Shown here piece after piece: positions 43,534-51,684 of a stretch of DNA of 64,000 bases; positions within the stretch are counted from its first letter, which is position 1; each line of letters begins with the position of its first letter. This stretch comes from Salinimicrobium catena. GTDB lineage: Bacteria > Bacteroidota > Bacteroidia > Flavobacteriales > Flavobacteriaceae. Both the position numbers and the translations under genes were made by a program. The notes beneath the pieces are model-generated. The model had not been told where the DNA came from, did not search any database, and saw only the letters and a list, made by a program, of their open reading frames with translations. The DNA lies in the NCBI RefSeq assembly GCF_900102915.1, contig NZ_FNGG01000001.1, positions 620,001-684,000 of the forward strand, written 5' to 3'.

Positions 43534-44157
43534 ATGATAAAAGATATTATTAACAAGGAAAAACAAGACGCATTAAATCCAGAGAAAGTACTTAATGAGC
43601 TTTTGGCCGGTAATGAAAGATTTACAGGAAATAAGATGCATGAAAGGGATTTCTCAAGCCAAATAGCCCAGACCAGTGGCGGACAATGGCCGCAGGCCGT
43701 GGTTCTAAGCTGTATCGACTCAAGAGTCCCTGTGGAAACCATCTTCGACCAGGGAATCGGAGATATTTTTGTAGCCAGGGTAGCCGGTAACTTTGAAAAT
43801 ACCGACATTCTTGGAAGTATGGAATATTCCTGTAAAGTTGCAGGTAGTAAGCTTGTGTTTGTTTTAGGACATGAAGCCTGTGGGGCGGTAAAAGCAGCCT
43901 GTGATCATGTGGAATTGGGAAATATTACTCACCTGCTCTCAAATATTGAGCCTGCCGTTTCTTCAACTAAAACAGATGGAGAAAGAAGCTCTAAAAATGA
44001 CTCTTTCGTTGCTGATGTTATTGAAAATAACGTAAGGCTTACCATGGAAAGAATAAGAGAAAAAAGCCCAATTCTGAAGGAAATGGAGGAGAAAGGCGAA
44101 ATAAAGATAGTGGGAGGAGTTTACTCAATTTCGAACGGAAAAGTAAGCCTGTTATAA
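43534..44157 (+). CDS. Beta-class carbonic anhydrase
   Basis: It interconverts carbon dioxide and bicarbonate. The zinc ligands are Cys60 and Asp62 or His113 and Cys116, in SCIDSRVP and GHEACGAVKAA; the Asp62-Arg64 pair is intact. The length of 207 residues is standard. Paired with the SulP gene it probably feeds bicarbonate to carboxylases such as those of fatty acid synthesis and gluconeogenesis. It ends at a branched terminator hairpin. Confidence 0.96.
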   Translation: MIKDIINKEKQDALNPEKVLNELLAGNERFTGNKMHERDFSSQIAQTSGGQWPQAVVLSCIDSRVPVETIFDQGIGDIFVARVAGNFENTDILGSMEYSCKVAGSKLVFVLGHEACGAVKAACDHVELGNITHLLSNIEPAVSSTKTDGERSSKNDSFVADVIENNVRLTMERIREKSPILKEMEEKGEIKIVGGVYSISNGKVSLL

Positions 44158-44182
44158 AAGCGCCTTTTATCGAAGATTTACC

Positions 44183-44223
44183 AGATCCGGTTTTGGAACT
44201 TAGGGGTTCCTGCCGGATCTTTT
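44183..44223 (+). terminator. Compound intrinsic terminator after the carbonic anhydrase gene
   Basis: AGATCCGG (44183-44190) and CCGGATCT (44213-44220) pair, with an inner hairpin GGAAC/GTTCC (44195-44210), then T. The spacer to the convergent cvpA stop at 44305 holds nothing else. Confidence 0.75.
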
Positions 44224-44304
44224 AATTTATAGCAATTCATATCGGTGATAAAATGGACGAGGGTTGCCAGCTAAACTTCTAAATTGCCCTGTCAAAAGGG
44301 AATG

Positions 44305-44838
44305 TTACGCTTCTTCTTCCTGATCTTCTTCAGAAGGAGTTTCGAATAGTTCCCCTTCTTTTATTTCTTCGATTATAGTCGGCAGCAGCATGGGTGCGAA
44401 TTCGTGTACCGGCTCATAAAGAATGGATTCTTCCTGAGTTTCTTCATCAACGTGGAAGAGTTCGAAACTTTCCAGGAACATAAAGAAAAGACTGGCCAAA
44501 AAAGCCATTTTCAGCATTCCAAAGACCCCGCCCAAAAGCCGGTTTACCAGGCCAAGAGCCAAGAGGTGAGCCGTTTTTGTGAGCACTTTTCCCAGCAGGG
44601 ATATGAGCAGGGCAACGATAAAAAATGTAATAGCAAACGCAATTATCCCGAGAACCTTTTCATCCCATGAAAAGAAGATAGCCAGAAAATCGAACGTAAG
44701 GTGCGAAAAGTGAATGGCTGCATAAATTCCTGCGATAAGGGCAATAAGCGCCGCAAGTTCGGCTAGAAACCCCTTAAAAATTCCCCTAACGATCCCCAGG
44801 AGCAGAAAGATGCTAAGGATAAGATCAATGATATTCAT
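44305..44838 (-). CDS. cvpA: CvpA family membrane protein
   Basis: CvpA-family inner-membrane proteins are needed for colicin V production in Escherichia coli and play roles in envelope stress. This 177-residue member starts NIIDLILSIFLLLGIVRGIFKGF, the family signature (MD/NxxDxxxxxxxxxxxxxG), and has four membrane segments. The C-terminus has about 40 acidic residues (EEETQEE, EEDQEEEA), usual in flavobacterial CvpA. It diverges from the next gene, each with TATCTTTG a few bases from its ATG. Confidence 0.88.
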   Translation of the reverse strand: MNIIDLILSIFLLLGIVRGIFKGFLAELAALIALIAGIYAAIHFSHLTFDFLAIFFSWDEKVLGIIAFAITFFIVALLISLLGKVLTKTAHLLALGLVNRLLGGVFGMLKMAFLASLFFMFLESFELFHVDEETQEESILYEPVHEFAPMLLPTIIEEIKEGELFETPSEEDQEEEA

Positions 44839-44843
44839 GGGCT

Positions 44844-44851
44844 CAAAGATA
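44844..44851 (-). promoter_or_regulatory. -7 element of cvpA
   Basis: TATCTTTG on the minus strand stands five bases before the ATG at 44838; a leaderless mRNA is likely. Confidence 0.5.
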
Positions 44852-44873
44852 GCAATTTCCCGTAGTTAGTAAG

Positions 44874-44881
44874 TATCTTTG
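44874..44881 (+). promoter_or_regulatory. -7 element of the 118-residue gene
   Basis: TATCTTTG on the plus strand stands four bases before the ATG at 44886. With the cvpA element it forms a near mirror-image divergent promoter. Confidence 0.5.
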
Positions 44882-44885
44882 CAGC

Positions 44886-45242
44886 ATGTCAAGAGATGAA
44901 CAATTAAAACAACGCTGGAACCAGGTAGAAGAGAAACTCTCTCGGCAATTTGCCGATGGGGAGAAACTGGAACTGGACGCCATTATATACTTAATAGGCC
45001 TGCAGGAACTGGGGCAGGTGCACAGAAGATTCAAGAAAGATCACAAGCTAGACCTCATGCATATAGCGATCTGCAGGTTACTTGAACCTTATGGTTACTA
45101 TGAATTCGAGTTTTACGACGATGACGGCTGGCCGCATTACAAGATGCTTGAGCAGCTTCCGCAGTTAAAGGCGGGTGAACAGGCAGTGCTCATGAAAGAG
45201 GCAATTGTGCAATACTTCTTAGAGAAAGAGTATATTCAGTAA
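44886..45242 (+). CDS. Conserved flavobacterial protein of unknown function
   Basis: I recognise this 118-residue cytoplasmic protein as a type seen near pheS in Flavobacteria but know no function. It is helical and rich in Glu and Lys, with the segments AIIYLIGLQELGQVHRRF (residues 36-53) and LMHIAICRLLEPYGYYEFEF. There is no signal, membrane helix or known motif. It is transcribed divergently from cvpA and ends 110 bases before pheS. Confidence 0.7.
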   Translation: MSRDEQLKQRWNQVEEKLSRQFADGEKLELDAIIYLIGLQELGQVHRRFKKDHKLDLMHIAICRLLEPYGYYEFEFYDDDGWPHYKMLEQLPQLKAGEQAVLMKEAIVQYFLEKEYIQ

Positions 45243-45323
45243 CCTGTTTTGCCTTTTTTAGGACGGTTTTTCCCTCTCACAAAACGCGCAGGAGTTGGGG
45301 GCAGTAAATCCCGTATTATTTCT

Positions 45324-45331
45324 TAAATTTG
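45324..45331 (+). promoter_or_regulatory. -7 element of pheS
   Basis: TAAATTTG matches the consensus and lies 21 bases before the ATG at 45353. The -33 region shows only TTG 26 bases away, too far for a clean promoter. Confidence 0.4.
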
Positions 45332-45352
45332 CGCTTCCTAAAGTAAGGGATC

Positions 45353-46372
45353 ATGATAGATAAAATTGAGAACTATATTTCTGAAATTGAAGCCTTCAAG
45401 GCAAAATCAAAAGAGGAAGTAGAAGATTTTCGTGTAAAATATTTAGGCAAAAAGGGAATTTTGAACCAGTATTTTGCCGAGTTCAAAAACGTGCCCAATG
45501 ACCAGAAAAAGGAATTTGGTCAGGCGGTGAACAACCTTAAGACGGCGGCACAGGATAAGGTGCAGCAGTTAAAGGAGCAGATGGAGAGCAAGGAAGAGGA
45601 AAAAGGGATCTATGGTGACCTCACCCGGCCTGGGGAACCTGTTGAGATCGGCGCTCGTCATCCTATTTCTATCGTCAAGAACCAGATCATCGAGATCTTT
45701 TCCAATATAGGGTTCAATGTGTCTGAAGGTCCCGAAATAGAGGACGACTGGCATAATTTTACGGCCCTTAACCTGCCCGAGTATCACCCGGCGCGTGACA
45801 TGCAGGATACTTTTTTCATTCAGACCAATCCAGATGTGCTTTTGCGCACGCATACGTCGTCTGTGCAGGTGCGCTATATGGAAGAGAACAAGCCGCCAAT
45901 TCGTACGATCTCTCCCGGTCGAGTCTTTAGAAATGAGGCGATCTCAGCCCGTTCTCATTGTATCTTCCACCAGGTAGAAGGGCTTTATATCGACAAGGAT
46001 GTTTCTTTTGCCGATCTAAAACAGACCCTGCTTTATTTTACCAAACAGCTCTTCGGAAAATCAAAGATCAGGCTGCGCCCGTCTTATTTCCCATTCACCG
46101 AGCCAAGTGCAGAGGTGGATATTTATTGGGGGCTTGAAACCGAAACCGATTACCGAATTACAAAAGGTACCGGCTGGCTGGAGATCATGGGCTGCGGAAT
46201 GGTAGACCCAAATGTGCTTCGCAACTGTAACATAGATCCTGCAGAATACTCTGGTTTCGCATTTGGGATGGGGATAGAAAGAATAGCCATGCTGTTGTAC
46301 CAAATTGGTGATATTCGCATGTTCTATGAAAATGACATGAGATTCCTCGAACAATTCAAATCTTCAATATGA
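45353..46372 (+). CDS. pheS: Phenylalanyl-tRNA synthetase alpha subunit
   Basis: PheS is the catalytic subunit, which charges tRNA-Phe together with PheT. The N-terminal coiled coil (residues 1-85) binds tRNA. Motif 2 ([19 protein letters not shown], near 181-199) and motif 3 ([16 protein letters not shown], near 301-316) of class II enzymes are present. The length of 339 residues is standard. Its stop overlaps the start of a small membrane-protein gene as ATGA. pheT is not in the window. Confidence 0.97.
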   Translation: MIDKIENYISEIEAFKAKSKEEVEDFRVKYLGKKGILNQYFAEFKNVPNDQKKEFGQAVNNLKTAAQDKVQQLKEQMESKEEEKGIYGDLTRPGEPVEIGARHPISIVKNQIIEIFSNIGFNVSEGPEIEDDWHNFTALNLPEYHPARDMQDTFFIQTNPDVLLRTHTSSVQVRYMEENKPPIRTISPGRVFRNEAISARSHCIFHQVEGLYIDKDVSFADLKQTLLYFTKQLFGKSKIRLRPSYFPFTEPSAEVDIYWGLETETDYRITKGTGWLEIMGCGMVDPNVLRNCNIDPAEYSGFAFGMGIERIAMLLYQIGDIRMFYENDMRFLEQFKSSI

Positions 46373-46536
46373 AAACAGCAGGTTTAATTTTCATCGGTAT
46401 AATCATAGCAGCGATAATTGTGCTTCTGATCGTCATTGAAATAATTGAACTCGCCCTGGGAGCTATTCTGCTGGGGATAGCGGCACTCATTCTTTGGGGC
46501 CTTTGGAAGTGGGCCAAAAAAAAGATCAACGATTAA
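46369..46536 (+). CDS. Small hydrophobic membrane protein coupled to pheS
   Basis: This 55-residue frame is almost entirely hydrophobic: a first membrane segment (residues 5-23), a short EIIEL turn, a second segment (28-46), then a basic KWAKKKIND end. ATGA overlap with the pheS stop implies coupled translation. Its stop is followed directly by the GTG of the next gene. I do not recognise a family. The two-helix shape with a basic tail resembles many small inner-membrane proteins. Position and coding pattern suggest a real gene, but length keeps the confidence modest. Confidence 0.55.
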   Translation: MKTAGLIFIGIIIAAIIVLLIVIEIIELALGAILLGIAALILWGLWKWAKKKIND

Positions 46537-46932
46537 GTGAAGAAAGATATTGAAATACCGGAAGTTGAAAGGGTATATATTGCTGCTGTTCGGGAGAAGC
46601 ATGAAGAGTTTCAGTCAATGGACTGGAACGCGTATGTGATCAATGACCGTGATGCTGCTGTGGACACCGTTTTGATCGTTACCAGGGGTTATGATGACAC
46701 GGATACCACCTCAACCATGCGGCATACCATAAAAGAACTTCCGCCGCAATCCTTTGCTAAAGTCGAATTTTTGCAGGATGATGTTCTTAAATTGAACAAT
46801 GAATTTTCGGTTTCCTTTTTTTCTGAAGGAAAGATGTACCACAAAAAGTATGTTTTCAGGAAGAATACCATCAATGAAAACGCTCTGCAGGAGATCCCTG
46901 TAATGGGCAAAAAAGGTGTTCTGCTGAAGTAA
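46537..46932 (+). CDS. Conserved protein of unknown function next to pheS
   Basis: The 131-residue protein starts at a GTG directly after the TAA of the small membrane gene; the first in-frame ATG lies 28 codons inside and would cut the conserved start. Residues run in short beta strands (VERVYIAAVRE, NAYVINDRD, DTVLIVTRGYD, FAKVEFLQDDVL). Proteins of this type are often mislabelled as a phenylalanyl-tRNA synthetase subunit in Flavobacteria because of their position. No catalytic motif is visible. Cytoplasmic. Confidence 0.7.
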   Translation: MKKDIEIPEVERVYIAAVREKHEEFQSMDWNAYVINDRDAAVDTVLIVTRGYDDTDTTSTMRHTIKELPPQSFAKVEFLQDDVLKLNNEFSVSFFSEGKMYHKKYVFRKNTINENALQEIPVMGKKGVLLK

Positions 46933-46936
46933 TTTT

Positions 46937-47397
46937 CTACCGCTTCACAGATCTTTCATAAGTGGAGATCCATTCCTGCGGAGTCATTTTGGCGGCGAGT
47001 TGGCCGATAAGCTGGTAAGGAATATCCTCCATTTTTTTAAACCGAATACAGCTTTTTCCCATGTCCAGTTTTCTTTTTGAGTAATTTAGATATTCATAGG
47101 TGAACCATTCCAAGAGTTCAGGACTGGAATAAAGGCCCATATGGTAAAGTAAAGGGCCACATAACTCTTTTGAGAAGCAAGGTTTATGAAAGGTAGCGGC
47201 AGTTCGGGGTTCACATGATATCCCTGCGGATATTTTGATAGCGGCACGTGATAGCTCAACATGGCATAGCCCATGCCTTCCTCGAAACCTTCAGGCAGAT
47301 TTTCCAGCAGTACTTTGCGCAGCTTTGAAATTGCCTCCTTTCTCTCCTGCGGAAGAGAGTTAATGTAAGCTTCAGGATTTTCAGCTGAAGATCGCAT
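46937..47397 (-). pseudogene. DUF1801 gene broken by a 5-bp tandem duplication
   Basis: Two minus-strand frames (47397-47086 and 47140-46937) together make one DUF1801 protein, a small family of unknown biochemical role related to YdhG. The first begins with NPEAYINSLPQERKEAISKL; the second carries LLEWFTYEYLNYSKRKLDMGKSCIRFK. At 47144-47153 GTAAA occurs twice in a row. Removing one copy restores a continuous frame of about 152 residues through ALYHMGLYSSPELLEWF, the family pattern. It is a genuine frameshift or a sequencing or assembly error. It starts 5 bases after gpsA and shares that transcript. Confidence 0.88.
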
Positions 47398-47402
47398 GGG
47401 TG

Positions 47403-48398
47403 TTAATCCAGTTTTTCGGCGAGTTTTTTGAAGACCTTCTTAGGTTCTTTGCCTTCATACAAAATGCCGTGCACGGCATTGATGATAGGGGTCTTGGCGC
47501 CTGTCTTCTGCACGATTTTGTAGGCGCTGTCTGTGGCGTAGTATCCTTCGGCTACCATGCTCATCTCCATCTGGGCGCTTTTGACCGTGTAGCCTTTACC
47601 TATCATGTTCCCGAACATCCTGTTTCGGCTAAAGATGGAATAACCGGTAACCAAAAGGTCTCCCAGGTAAGCCGAATCATTGATATTCCGCTTCATCTTG
47701 TGCACCTTCTTGATGAACTTTTTCATCTCCCTGATGGCGTTACTCATCAAGACACTCTGAAAGTTGTCTCCGTAACCGAGTCCGTGGGCGATACCCGCCG
47801 CAATGGCATAGATGTTCTTCAGCATGGCGGCATATTCGGTCCCAATGATGTCATCACTGGTCTTGGTGGTAATGTAGTCGCTGCTGAGGTATTTGGCCAC
47901 GAGTTTTGCTTTCTCCTCATCGGCACAGGCGATGGTGAGATAGGATAGCCGTTCCAGCGCCACCTCTTCGGCGTGGCATGGGCCGGTGATCACCCCAATA
48001 TTATCATATGGAATATCGTAGGTCTTGTGGAAATGTTCTCCCACGATAAGGCTGCTTTCAGGAACTATACCTTTTATAGCTGAAAAAATGATCTTTCCGT
48101 CGAAAGAGGCAGTGAGATTATCCAGCTCGCGTTTCAAAAAGGCTGAAGGAATGGCAAAAATGAGGATATCGGCCTCATTTACGATCTCATTGATGTCGCT
48201 GCTTAAGTGCAGCTGATTGATGTCAAATTCAACCGAACTGAGGTAATTAGGATTGTGCTCCTGCTTTTTTATATGTTCAATGGCATACACGCTGCGCATA
48301 TACCAGCTTACTTCATCAAGATTTTCGCATAACATTTTGACAATAGCCGTTGCCCAGCTACCGCCGCCCAAAACAGCGAATTTTGGAGATGATTCCAT
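47403..48398 (-). CDS. gpsA: NAD(P)H-dependent glycerol-3-phosphate dehydrogenase
   Basis: GpsA reduces dihydroxyacetone phosphate to glycerol-3-phosphate for phospholipid synthesis. The Rossmann motif VLGGGSWATA starts near residue 8, and the catalytic Lys region appears as MLKNIYAIAAGIAHGLGYGDN. The frame runs upstream to 48464, but the ATG at 48398 starts the conserved fold (331 residues). Two -7-like boxes lie ahead on the minus strand: CAAAAATA at 48420-48427 and CAAAGATA at 48462-48469, as read on plus. The next gene downstream is the broken DUF1801 gene. Confidence 0.95.
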   Translation of the reverse strand: MESSPKFAVLGGGSWATAIVKMLCENLDEVSWYMRSVYAIEHIKKQEHNPNYLSSVEFDINQLHLSSDINEIVNEADILIFAIPSAFLKRELDNLTASFDGKIIFSAIKGIVPESSLIVGEHFHKTYDIPYDNIGVITGPCHAEEVALERLSYLTIACADEEKAKLVAKYLSSDYITTKTSDDIIGTEYAAMLKNIYAIAAGIAHGLGYGDNFQSVLMSNAIREMKKFIKKVHKMKRNINDSAYLGDLLVTGYSIFSRNRMFGNMIGKGYTVKSAQMEMSMVAEGYYATDSAYKIVQKTGAKTPIINAVHGILYEGKEPKKVFKKLAEKLD

Positions 48399-48478
48399 AG
48401 AGGTTTTTTTATCTGAATCCAAAAATAAGGAAAATAAAGAGGTTGAGAAGTAGCCCGCTACCAAAGATAAAATTAAAA

Positions 48479-48505
48479 GTTAAAGCGCCTCCTTAAAACT
48501 TTAAC
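48479..48505. promoter_or_regulatory. Inverted repeat in the gpsA-nadD spacer
   Basis: GTTAAAG (48479-48485) and CTTTAAC (48499-48505) form a perfect seven-base repeat with a 13-base spacer, just upstream of the 48462-48469 -7 box of gpsA (minus strand). It may be an operator or belong to the plus-strand unit described below. Confidence 0.3.
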
Positions 48506-48542
48506 ATTCAAAAAATTATAAAACACGTACGATAGAAAATAA

Positions 48543-48587
48543 ATGTGCGTTATACCTGTAGAAGGATTATTTTTTAGAAGAGTTTAA
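48543..48587 (+). CDS. Possible 14-codon ORF of a small plus-strand transcript
   Basis: In the 250-base gpsA-nadD spacer a plus-strand ATG opens a 14-codon frame (MCVIPVEGLFFRRV) ended by TAA. It is followed by a G/T-rich stretch (GGTTGGTTAGTTAG, 48596-48609) and a strong terminator of plus orientation. No plus-strand gene needs that terminator, so a small RNA or leader-peptide transcript is the simplest reading. I could not find a clear promoter. It could be coincidence, hence the low score. Confidence 0.35.
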   Translation: MCVIPVEGLFFRRV

Positions 48588-48613
48588 TCTTTTTGGTTGG
48601 TTAGTTAGTGAAG

Positions 48614-48650
48614 AATTGCCTCCGTCATTCAGATCGGGGGCAATTTTTTT
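48614..48650 (+). terminator. Orphan plus-strand intrinsic terminator
   Basis: AATTGCCTCCG (48614-48624) pairs with CGGGGGCAATT (48635-48645) through 11 base pairs (one wobble, ten-base loop) and is followed by T to 48650. The T-run is only on plus, whereas gpsA and nadD are both on minus. It abuts the nadD stop codon. Confidence 0.75.
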
Positions 48651-49233
48651 ATCGATAGAAGTTCATCTCGTCTATGTACTGCCAAACCACCTGCGGCAGT
48701 AACGGCCTTACATCTTTACCTTCTTTTATGGCCTGTCTTATAAAAGTGGATGATATCTCTATCCGCGGGGCGTCAATTCGTGTGATCTTAGGGTGATCCT
48801 TAAAAACCTCTTCCACGAATCCTTCAGAATACCGGGGGTAGACCACCAGGGAATAGCGTTCTAAAATGACCTCGTAATTTTTCCATTTTGGAAAGCTCTT
48901 TAGATTATCTTCTCCCATGATAAGGGAGAATTCATAGTCGGGATATTTTTCTTCCAGGTGGGCCAGAGTAGAGACGGTATAATTAGGTTGCGGAAGGTTG
49001 AATTCTATATCACTTGGCTTTAGGCCCGGATAATCTTCGCAGAGCCTCCACACCATTTCAAACCGATGGTGATCGTTCAAAAGGCTGCTTTTCTTTTTCA
49101 GCGGATTGTGCGGAGTGACAACGAGCCACACTTCGTCAAGATCTGAATACTGCCACAAATGATTGGCCAGGATGAGGTGCCCAATATGTACCGGGTTAAA
49201 AGTGCCAAAAAAGAGCCCGATCTTCTTTCTCAC
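48649..49233 (-). CDS. nadD: Nicotinate-nucleotide adenylyltransferase
   Basis: NadD joins nicotinate mononucleotide with ATP to make deamido-NAD. The nucleotidyltransferase motifs are GLFFGTFNPVHIGHLILAN (residues 6-24, with the HIGH-like HIGH) and the C-terminal ISSTFIRQAIKEG. The length of 194 residues is normal. Start and gmk stop overlap by four bases, in the yicC-gmk-nadD order common to Flavobacteria. Confidence 0.97.
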   Translation of the reverse strand: MRKKIGLFFGTFNPVHIGHLILANHLWQYSDLDEVWLVVTPHNPLKKKSSLLNDHHRFEMVWRLCEDYPGLKPSDIEFNLPQPNYTVSTLAHLEEKYPDYEFSLIMGEDNLKSFPKWKNYEVILERYSLVVYPRYSEGFVEEVFKDHPKITRIDAPRIEISSTFIRQAIKEGKDVRPLLPQVVWQYIDEMNFYR

Positions 49234-49820
49234 TTTTCAGCTTTTTTATCTGCACCCACAAATTCTGAAACTAAAGAATAGGCTTCTTCAAGTGCTGTAT
49301 TAAGATCGTTGTTGATGATGATATGATCGAACTGCGGAGCAGTGGCAAGTTCAATGGAAGCTTTCGCGACCCTCATGTTGATCTTGTCGGCAGATTCGGT
49401 TTGGCGTTTTTTAAGCCGTATCTTCAGTTCTTCTATGCTGGGTGGCTTTACAAAGACAGCAAGGGTCTTTTCAGGGTAGATATTCTTGATGTCAAGTCCG
49501 CCCACCACGTCTATGTCAAAAATGACGTTCTTGCCTTCTGCCCAGATGCGTTCTACTTCACTTTTTAGGGTTCCGTAGAAATTATCGCGGTACACCTCTT
49601 CCCATTCCAGGAATTCGTCATTTTTGATCTTCTTCTTGAACTCTTCAAGACTCAGAAAATAGTAATCTTTACCGTGTTTTTCGTTGCCACGGGGTTCACG
49701 GGAAGTAGCCGAAATAGAAAAATCTAGCTTTAGTTCTTCCTGCGCCAGCAGGTAACGTACGATTGTTGTTTTTCCCGACCCTGAAGGTGCCGAAAATACG
49801 ATGAGTTTTCCGTCGGCCAT
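49230..49820 (-). CDS. gmk: Guanylate kinase
   Basis: It phosphorylates GMP to GDP. The P-loop reads SAPSGSGKTTIV (residues 10-21), with the GMP-binding stretch SATSREPRGNEKHGKDYYFLS near 38-58, and the lid region rich in Arg and Lys (RLKKRQTES). The 196-residue length is typical. The end overlaps nadD by four bases and the start overlaps the yicC stop by one base. Confidence 0.97.
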   Translation of the reverse strand: MADGKLIVFSAPSGSGKTTIVRYLLAQEELKLDFSISATSREPRGNEKHGKDYYFLSLEEFKKKIKNDEFLEWEEVYRDNFYGTLKSEVERIWAEGKNVIFDIDVVGGLDIKNIYPEKTLAVFVKPPSIEELKIRLKKRQTESADKINMRVAKASIELATAPQFDHIIINNDLNTALEEAYSLVSEFVGADKKAEK

Positions 49821-50677
49821 TAGAGTACGTTTAAAAGTTGTTCCTTGATCTTTTCCAGCTCATCTTTCATTTGCACTACCAGTTGCTGCATGGGCGCGTA
49901 ATTGGATTTGCTCCCGATGGTATTGATCTCGCGACCCATTTCCTGGGAGATGAAAGCAAGTTTTTTCCCGTTCGAGTCGGCAGAATTCAGCGTTTCAAGG
50001 AAATAGTTCATGTGGTTTTCCAACCGAACTTTTTCTTCGGTAATGTCAAATTTTTCAATATAGTAGACCAGTTCCTGTTCAAACCGGTTTTCATCGACAT
50101 TTTCCTTTAGTTCGGCCACGCCTTTGGCAAGACGGTCCCGTACTCCTGCGATCCTTTCAGGATCCATGGCGATCACCTGCTGCAGTAATTCCTGGATGTT
50201 CCTGGCGCGCTGCATCAATTCATCCTCGAGAACTTTCCCTTCAGCCGAGCGAAAATCATTGATCTCTTTCAAAGCTTCTTCCACCGCGGCCTGTATCAAT
50301 CTGAATTCTTCCTCGTCAATTTCCTCTCTTTCGGTCTTCAGGGCATCGGGCATGCGTACAGCCATTTTCAGCAGTTCGGTCTCATCACCATCTACGATCT
50401 CCCTGAGCTGCTCAATGTATTTTTTGACCACGGCACGATTTACCGCTGCGGTGGTCTCCTCTCCCGTTATCTCAACATATACTGAAAGATCCACTTTTCC
50501 GCGGGTAAGTGATCTGGAGATCAGGTTGCGCAACAGTAATTCCTTTTCCCTGTACTGCGACGGAATGCGTGCGTTTAGGTCAAGGTTTTTGCTGTTAAGG
50601 GATTTGATCTCTACGGTGATCTTTTTGGACGGAAGCTGAGAAATGCTCTTCCCAAAGCCGGTCATTGACTGAATCAT
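49820..50677 (-). CDS. yicC: YicC-family endoribonuclease
   Basis: YicC proteins are metal-dependent endoribonucleases that act on sRNA such as RyhB in Escherichia coli. The protein of 285 residues begins MIQSMTGFGKS and has IEIKSLNSKNLDLNAR near residue 25. The C-terminus shows the family-typical ISQEMGREINTIGSK and KDELEKIKEQLLNVL. It is the first gene of yicC-gmk-nadD, with a clear promoter at 50699-50731. Confidence 0.95.
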   Translation of the reverse strand: MIQSMTGFGKSISQLPSKKITVEIKSLNSKNLDLNARIPSQYREKELLLRNLISRSLTRGKVDLSVYVEITGEETTAAVNRAVVKKYIEQLREIVDGDETELLKMAVRMPDALKTEREEIDEEEFRLIQAAVEEALKEINDFRSAEGKVLEDELMQRARNIQELLQQVIAMDPERIAGVRDRLAKGVAELKENVDENRFEQELVYYIEKFDITEEKVRLENHMNYFLETLNSADSNGKKLAFISQEMGREINTIGSKSNYAPMQQLVVQMKDELEKIKEQLLNVL

Positions 50678-50698
50678 GCTTTATCTTTAAAGGTTGGG

Positions 50699-50731
50699 CA
50701 AAGATAAGGAAATCTGTTGCAGTGCAGCAAA
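50699..50731 (-). promoter_or_regulatory. Promoter of the yicC-gmk-nadD operon
   Basis: On the minus strand TTTG (50728-50731), 21 bases and TATCTTTG (50699-50706) match the Bacteroidota consensus exactly. The ATG follows 21 bases later. It is one of the clearest promoters in the window. Confidence 0.7.
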
Positions 50732-50773
50732 GTCTGGCATTTCCAATTTTCTTCGGGAAAAGGTTTCAAAATC

Positions 50774-51613
50774 TTAGTTAAGGGTGGTGTAGTCGGCGTG
50801 CCTTGCGACCATAAGGTTAAATATTCCGTAGCCCAGAAGGCCAAGGGCCGTGGCGCCAAGTAAAAAAGAACCATAGGAGAAACTTAGCAGGTACTGCAGG
50901 GCACCTTCGGTTCCTTTATAAGCATCGGCATTGTGCTGTAGGATCACCTTGATGAGAAAGAAGGAGATGATCCCGAAAACAGTACCTCTCGCAGCATATC
51001 CCATTCTGCCAGAATTCCTGATGACATCATACTCATGTTTAATGTCAGGGTAATTATCGATCTTTTTCATGAATTTACCCGAATAGCCCAGTTTGAACTG
51101 CCAAAGCGCCTGTCCCGCGACAATGATGGCCAAAGCCCAGATCACATATTTTCCCCAGTCGGTTGAAAGCAATTCCCAAAGCGCCGCCTTTTGTTCATTA
51201 GCTCCTCCCGATGAGGAACCTGGATTTTTATGGCCACCCAGGTCCTTGATAAGCGGCCTGGCAAAAGAGTAGGCAATGAAGCCGTAAAACACAGCCGAAT
51301 AAAAGTAACGGAACCTTTTAAAACCCTTTTTTGCTTTTTTAGAACTTCCTGGAATACCTGGAAGAAAAAACATTTCGTAAAGGCGCCACAGGGTGTAAGC
51401 CAGCAGGCCCAAAGCCACTACCGCCCCCAGTATTTTACCCAAGGGCAAAGAAAGCAGGAATTTTATCACCCCGTCTGTACTGGCAATGTCACCTCCCAGG
51501 TCAAAAGCTGCCATAAAGGTGAGCGCTCCTACCAGGGAATAAACAATGCCCTTGGTGAAAAAGCCGGCAGAACGAATCTTAGCTACATGGGCTTCATCAG
51601 GGTTCAGGTTCAT
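50774..51613 (-). CDS. DUF1206 membrane protein
   Basis: This 279-residue integral membrane protein of unknown function has six helices in three similar pairs. Each pair starts with an aromatic and Gly-rich segment: GFFTKGIVYSLVGALTFMAA, RYFYSAVFYGFIAYSFARPL and MGYAARGTVFGIISFFLIKV. The middle loop contains GHKNPGSSSGGANE. The three-repeat pattern is that of DUF1206. It stands alone; a possible TATTTTTA -7 box is about 15 bases before its ATG. Confidence 0.88.
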   Translation of the reverse strand: MNLNPDEAHVAKIRSAGFFTKGIVYSLVGALTFMAAFDLGGDIASTDGVIKFLLSLPLGKILGAVVALGLLAYTLWRLYEMFFLPGIPGSSKKAKKGFKRFRYFYSAVFYGFIAYSFARPLIKDLGGHKNPGSSSGGANEQKAALWELLSTDWGKYVIWALAIIVAGQALWQFKLGYSGKFMKKIDNYPDIKHEYDVIRNSGRMGYAARGTVFGIISFFLIKVILQHNADAYKGTEGALQYLLSFSYGSFLLGATALGLLGYGIFNLMVARHADYTTLN

Positions 51614-51684
51614 AAATAATTTTTCCCTAAAAATAAACCTTCTGCAGCAGGAGGCTTTCGAATCTAAGCGTTTTTAACCTCATT

